Part shown: piece by piece, positions 32,389-35,762 of the stretch
How positions within the stretch are numbered: position 1 is the first letter of the stretch
Layout: every line of letters starts with the position of its first letter
Assembly (NCBI RefSeq): GCF_004152865.1
Contig: NZ_SEOO01000036.1
Coordinates: 1-35,762 of the forward strand
Direction: 5' to 3'
Length of the DNA stretch: 35,762 nucleotides
Source: Sphingobium cupriresistens
GTDB taxonomy: Bacteria > Pseudomonadota > Alphaproteobacteria > Sphingomonadales > Sphingomonadaceae
Translations under genes and position numbers: made by a program
Notes under the pieces: model-generated
Database searches by the model: none
What the model saw: the letters and a program-made list of their open reading frames with translations, nothing else
Told to the model about the DNA's origin: nothing

Positions 32389-33672
32389 ATGGACCGCATT
32401 CACATCCGCGGCGGCAACGCGCTCAATGGCCGCCTCCCCATCTCCGGCGCGAAGAACGCCGCTCTGACGCTGCTGCCCTGCGCGTTGCTGACCGACGAGC
32501 CGGTGACGCTGCGCAACCTGCCGCGGCTGGCCGACGTCGACAGTTTCGGCCATCTGCTGAACCAGTTGGGCGTATCGACCATGATAGAGGGCGCCCGGCC
32601 GGAGGATTTCGGCCGCGTCCTGACCATGCGCGCGGGCCGCGTCACCTCGACCGAAGCGCCCTATGACATCGTGCGCAAGATGCGCGCGTCGATCCTGGTG
32701 CTCGGCCCGCTGCTCGCCCGTGTCGGCGAAGCGCGCGTGTCGCTGCCCGGCGGCTGCGCCATCGGCAACCGCCCGATCGACCTGCATCTCAAAGCGCTCG
32801 AAGCCTTCGGCGCGACGCTCGAAACGACCGCGGGTTATGTGCGCGCCAGCGTGCCGGACGGCGGCCTTCCGGGCGGCATCTACACCTTTCCGGTGGTATC
32901 GGTCGGCGCCACCGAAAATGCGGTGATGGCCGCGTCGCTCGCCAAGGGCACCTGCATCCTGGAAAACGCCGCGCGCGAGCCGGAAATCGTTGACCTTTGC
33001 AACCTGCTCGTCGCCATGGGCGCGGATATTGAGGGCATCGGCACCGACAAGCTGGTCATCCACGGTCGCGAGCGGCTGCATGGCGCGACCTACAGCGTCA
33101 TGCCCGACCGGATCGAAGCGGGCAGCTACGCCTGCGCCGCCGCCATCACCGGCGGATCGGTCGACCTGATCGGCGCCAATGCCGACGACATGCACGCCAT
33201 CCTCGCCGCGCTGCGCGACGCGGGGGTTCAGGTCGATCCGCACAAGAACGGCATCCGCATATCGTCCGATGGCAAACTGAAGCCCCTGACCCTGTCGACC
33301 GCGCCCTTCCCGGCCTTCCCGACGGATATGCAGGCGCAGTTCATGGCGATGCTGACGAAGGCGAACGGCGCGTCGGTCCTGACCGAAACCATCTTCGAAA
33401 ATCGTTACATGCATGTGCCCGAACTGGCGCGCATGGGCGCGGACATCGCCGTCAACGGCCGCACCGCCGTCGTGCGCGGCGTCGACAGGCTGGTCGGCGC
33501 GCCGGTGATGGCGACCGACCTGCGCGCCTCGATGAGCCTCATCCTCGCCGGTCTGGCCGCCGAAGGGGAAACCCAGGTGCAGCGCGTCTATCATCTCGAT
33601 CGCGGCTATGAGCGGCTGGAGGAAAAGCTATCGGCCGTCGGCGCCGATATCGAGCGGGTCAGCGATGGCTGA
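32389..33672 (+). CDS. murA: UDP-N-acetylglucosamine 1-carboxyvinyltransferase
   Basis: MurA transfers enolpyruvate from PEP to UDP-GlcNAc, the first committed step of peptidoglycan synthesis and the fosfomycin target. The 427-aa protein shows ISGAKNAAL with Lys22, the active-site loop [16 protein letters not shown] with Cys123 (equivalent to E. coli Cys115), [49 protein letters not shown] and [20 protein letters not shown]. The active-site Cys is present, so fosfomycin sensitivity is expected from the target. The ATG at 32389 begins the standard MDRIHIRGG. Its stop overlaps the following kinase gene by 8 bp. Confidence 0.98.
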   Translation: MDRIHIRGGNALNGRLPISGAKNAALTLLPCALLTDEPVTLRNLPRLADVDSFGHLLNQLGVSTMIEGARPEDFGRVLTMRAGRVTSTEAPYDIVRKMRASILVLGPLLARVGEARVSLPGGCAIGNRPIDLHLKALEAFGATLETTAGYVRASVPDGGLPGGIYTFPVVSVGATENAVMAASLAKGTCILENAAREPEIVDLCNLLVAMGADIEGIGTDKLVIHGRERLHGATYSVMPDRIEAGSYACAAAITGGSVDLIGANADDMHAILAALRDAGVQVDPHKNGIRISSDGKLKPLTLSTAPFPAFPTDMQAQFMAMLTKANGASVLTETIFENRYMHVPELARMGADIAVNGRTAVVRGVDRLVGAPVMATDLRASMSLILAGLAAEGETQVQRVYHLDRGYERLEEKLSAVGADIERVSDG

Positions 33673-35191
33673 GGAACGCGGACTGGCGACCGATCGGGCG
33701 ACGTTGCTGTCGCTCTACGACCTGGATGCCGGCGGCTTCCGTAACCTGGACGAGATCACCGGCTTCGCCGCGCAATTGTGCGGCGTGCCGATCGCCCTGG
33801 TCAGCATTGTGGAGGATGTGCGGCAACGCTTCCTGTCCCGCGTCGGCATCGATGCCGAAGAAACGCCGCGCGACGTCTCCTTCTGCGCGCTCGCGATGCT
33901 GGGCGCGGATATCTTCCTCGTTCCCGACGCGACCCGCGACCCCCGCTTCGCCGACAATGGGCTGGTCACCGGCCCGCCCTATGTCCGCTTCTACGCCGGC
34001 GCGCCGCTGGTGGGGGCGGATGGCGAAGCGCTGGGCGCGCTCTGCGTCATCGACACCGTCCCGCGCGCAGACCTGACCCCGTTGCAGCGACAGGGCCTGA
34101 CCCTGCTCGCCCGCCAGGTGATGGTGGAACTGGAAGGGCGCCGCCGCGACCGCGACATGATCCTGCGCCAGCGCATGGACGCCGCCGCCGTCGCCGAAAG
34201 CGACCGGATGTTTCGGACCCTGTCGGATGCGATGCCGCAGATGGTCTGGTCGACCTTGCCCGACGGCTATCATGATTATTATAACGCGCACTGGTACGAC
34301 TATACTGGCGTGCCGACCGGATCGACCGATGGCGCGGCGTGGAACGGCATGTTCCATCCCGACGATCAGGATCGCGCCTGGGCGCGCTGGCGCCACAGCC
34401 TGGCCACCGGCGAGCCTTACGAAATCGAATATCGGCTGCGGCACCATAGCGGCGACTATCGCTGGACGCTGGGCCGGGCGCTGCCGATCCGCGATGGCGA
34501 CGGCATGATCATACGCTGGATCGGCACCTGCACCGAAATCCACGAACAAAAGCTGATGATGGAAGAGCGCGAGATGATCGCGCATGAACTATCGCACCGG
34601 ATCAAGAATATCTTCTCGGTGATCGCGGGCCTGATCGGCCTGTCGGCGCGGCAGCACCCTGAAATCGCCGATGTGGCCGACGATCTGCGCGACCGCATCC
34701 TGGCTCTGGGCCGCGCCCATGATTTCGTGCGGCCGCACAGCGCCGAATCCGCGCCGCAGGCGGGCGGCGGACAGGGCAGCCTGTGGGGCATACTCGACCA
34801 GATTTTCGCGCCCTATCGCGGTGCGGCGGGATCGCGCATTGCGTTGTCGGGCGATGACCCGGCGATCGATGATCGCTCGGCGACGCCGCTGGCGCTGCTG
34901 TTCCATGAACTGGCGACCAACACGGCCAAATATGGCGCGTTGTCGGTGGCCAACGGCATGGTGCATCTGCATGTGTCGGTGGAACGGGGCCACGTGCGCA
35001 TCGACTGGCGCGAAGAAGGTGGCCCGCCGGTCGTGCCCGGCCGCCTCGATGGGTTCGGCAGCCGATTGATGACGCTCAGCGTCGAACGGCAACTGGGTGG
35101 CCGGATCGAACGCGACTGGCGGCCGGACGGCCTGCGTCTCAGCCTCTGGATTCCATCGCGTTCCATGAGCCGGGCAGCGGAAACGGCGTGA
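33665..35191 (+). CDS. GAF-PAS HWE-family sensor histidine kinase
   Basis: A 508-aa soluble kinase. It has a GAF domain (about 20-160), a PAS domain (about 180-295, including [22 protein letters not shown] and [17 protein letters not shown]), then an HWE/HisKA_2 kinase core: phosphoacceptor His311 in [14 protein letters not shown]-box [15 protein letters not shown] with His414, and W448xE450 in [10 protein letters not shown], which together give the HWE family its name. No membrane segment is present, so the signal is cytoplasmic or a bound cofactor or light. It starts inside murA (8-bp overlap). Its 3' end overlaps the convergent receiver gene by 53 bp. Confidence 0.93.
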   Translation: MAEERGLATDRATLLSLYDLDAGGFRNLDEITGFAAQLCGVPIALVSIVEDVRQRFLSRVGIDAEETPRDVSFCALAMLGADIFLVPDATRDPRFADNGLVTGPPYVRFYAGAPLVGADGEALGALCVIDTVPRADLTPLQRQGLTLLARQVMVELEGRRRDRDMILRQRMDAAAVAESDRMFRTLSDAMPQMVWSTLPDGYHDYYNAHWYDYTGVPTGSTDGAAWNGMFHPDDQDRAWARWRHSLATGEPYEIEYRLRHHSGDYRWTLGRALPIRDGDGMIIRWIGTCTEIHEQKLMMEEREMIAHELSHRIKNIFSVIAGLIGLSARQHPEIADVADDLRDRILALGRAHDFVRPHSAESAPQAGGGQGSLWGILDQIFAPYRGAAGSRIALSGDDPAIDDRSATPLALLFHELATNTAKYGALSVANGMVHLHVSVERGHVRIDWREEGGPPVVPGRLDGFGSRLMTLSVERQLGGRIERDWRPDGLRLSLWIPSRSMSRAAETA

Positions 35192-35573
35192 AGCCGGCAA
35201 TTTCGGCAGCGGTCAGGTCGGGCTGCTCGGCAGCGGCCAGTTGTAGCGTCGCGCTGATGCTATGGGCACGGAACGGCTTGGTGATGACGCCCAGCGCCGC
35301 TATCGACGCCGCGCCGATCTGCGACGGATTGGCGGTCACATAGATCACGCGGATGCCGTGACGCGCCGCCAGTTCCATGCCGATCTGCGGCCCGGTCGGG
35401 CCATCGCGCAGGTTGAGGTCGACCAGCGCTATATCGCAATCTTGCGCGCAGGCGAGCGCGCCTTCCCGGTCGGCGGCGATCGCCCCGACCTGGAATCCAG
35501 CGTCTTCGACAATCTGCTCGATTTCCAATGCGACGAAAATTTCGTCTTCGACTATCAGAACCTTCTTGCTCAT
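35139..35573 (-). CDS. Single-domain response regulator (receiver)
   Basis: A 144-aa protein consisting of one receiver domain and a short tail: KVLIVEDEIFVALEIE with Asp10/Glu11 acidic pocket, phosphoacceptor Asp52 in IALVDLNLRDG, VIYVTANPSQI and ITKPF Lys. No DNA-binding output domain is present, as expected for a phosphorelay partner or signalling switch. It is convergent with the HWE kinase and overlaps its 3' end, so it is a likely cognate partner (inferred). The start is ATG at 35573 with AGGTG nearby; a longer reading to 35687 enters the IS and is rejected. Confidence 0.92.
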   Translation of the reverse strand: MSKKVLIVEDEIFVALEIEQIVEDAGFQVGAIAADREGALACAQDCDIALVDLNLRDGPTGPQIGMELAARHGIRVIYVTANPSQIGAASIAALGVITKPFRAHSISATLQLAAAEQPDLTAAEIAGFTPFPLPGSWNAMESRG

Positions 35574-35635
35574 CACCTGATCCGTTGAACTTGGAGCCAA
35601 TAAAGTCTCTGGCCGCCGCTTGGTTCCGCTGCGCT

Positions 35636-35762
35636 CGGTCGTGTCCCACGGGGTGGTGTAGGAAGGTTTCCCTGAGAGGGTGGCCACCGTCGATCTTCTG
35701 GTAGGGTTCGGATGCGAACTCGAACCTGGAGAAGAAGACGATGACCGATGACAGAATGGCCC
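35636..35762 (+). mobile_element. Left end of an insertion sequence (IS256-like, partial)
   Basis: From about 35636 (GGTCGTGTCCCACGGGG) the sequence resembles a terminal-repeat start and a short untranslated leader, followed by a transposase start at 35741. The remainder is outside the window. The exact boundary and target duplication cannot be set without the other end. Confidence 0.55.
35741..35762 (+). CDS. Transposase, 5' end only (IS256-family-like)
   Basis: ATG at 35741 after GGAGAAG opens a frame coding MTDDRMA and then leaves the window. The N terminus MTDDRMA matches what I recall for IS256-family transposases of sphingomonads and related alphaproteobacteria. Only seven residues are visible, so the family call is tentative. 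Confidence 0.5.

Noticed and set aside
32257..33594. 445-codon minus-strand frame opposite murA
   Set aside because: Shadow of murA; no family features.
1..35762. CRISPR arrays, tRNA genes or prophage in the window
   Set aside because: No regularly spaced direct repeats, no tRNA-like cloverleaf and no phage structural genes were seen.

Overview
The window looks like chromosomal DNA of an alphaproteobacterium of the Sphingomonadaceae (Sphingobium/Novosphingobium/Sphingomonas type). The evidence is high GC, the typical sphingomonad dispersed palindromes whose translation gives the 'RPEPVEG' / 'STGSGRTE' motifs, the hda-ppk-ppx cluster next to purMN, an HWE-type histidine kinase, and a GC-discriminator rRNA promoter behind an A-tract. 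The content is almost entirely core housekeeping. The exception is the right edge, where an insertion sequence begins. No CRISPR array, tRNA or prophage was seen.

Layout. Positions 1-430 hold the 5' tip of a 16S rRNA gene (minus strand), its roughly 350-nt leader with antitermination-like boxes, and a strong rrn promoter. Positions 704-4085 carry an AraC-type regulator, a small unknown protein, a CNNM/CorC-type membrane protein and an OmpA-like lipoprotein. Positions 4180-6956 are a tight minus-strand operon read yggT > DUF167 > folD > DUF4440-like > marC, in which every junction is a 4-nt NTGA overlap, one of them apparently using CTG as start. Next come argB with a DUF1993 gene, and a queuosine-precursor transporter (yhhQ). 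Positions 9671-15227 (minus) hold a DUF2066-like protein, the DnaA regulator Hda, polyphosphate kinase and Ppx/GppA phosphatase, divergent from purM and a purN fused to an MmcQ/YjbR domain (15416-17512). An orphan ABC ATPase and nadB follow, then an alpha/beta hydrolase, a class A beta-lactamase-like lipoprotein and polA. Positions 25312-27545 hold the ergothioneine pair egtB-egtD. Then come a membrane diguanylate cyclase, a PduO-type adenosyltransferase, a two-TM protein and gluQRS. Right of 30.5 kb are an HNH endonuclease coupled to a small c-type cytochrome, a Crp/Fnr regulator, murA, a GAF-PAS-HWE kinase and a lone receiver protein convergent with it. The 5' end of an IS256-like element sits about 60 bp upstream of the receiver gene.

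Functional links. FolD feeds 10-formyl-THF to PurN. Ppk and Ppx make and degrade polyphosphate. YhhQ (queuosine precursor import) and GluQRS (glutamylation of queuosine in tRNA-Asp) touch the same tRNA modification. The HWE kinase and the receiver protein are likely signalling partners. I see no single clear new multi-gene system. The features most worth checking are the PurN-YjbR fusion, the NTGA-chained operon with a CTG start, the hairpin that buries the diguanylate cyclase ribosome-binding site, the HNH/cytochrome gene pair, the overlapping kinase/receiver 3' ends with an IS at the receiver promoter, and the two size classes of REP-like palindromes.
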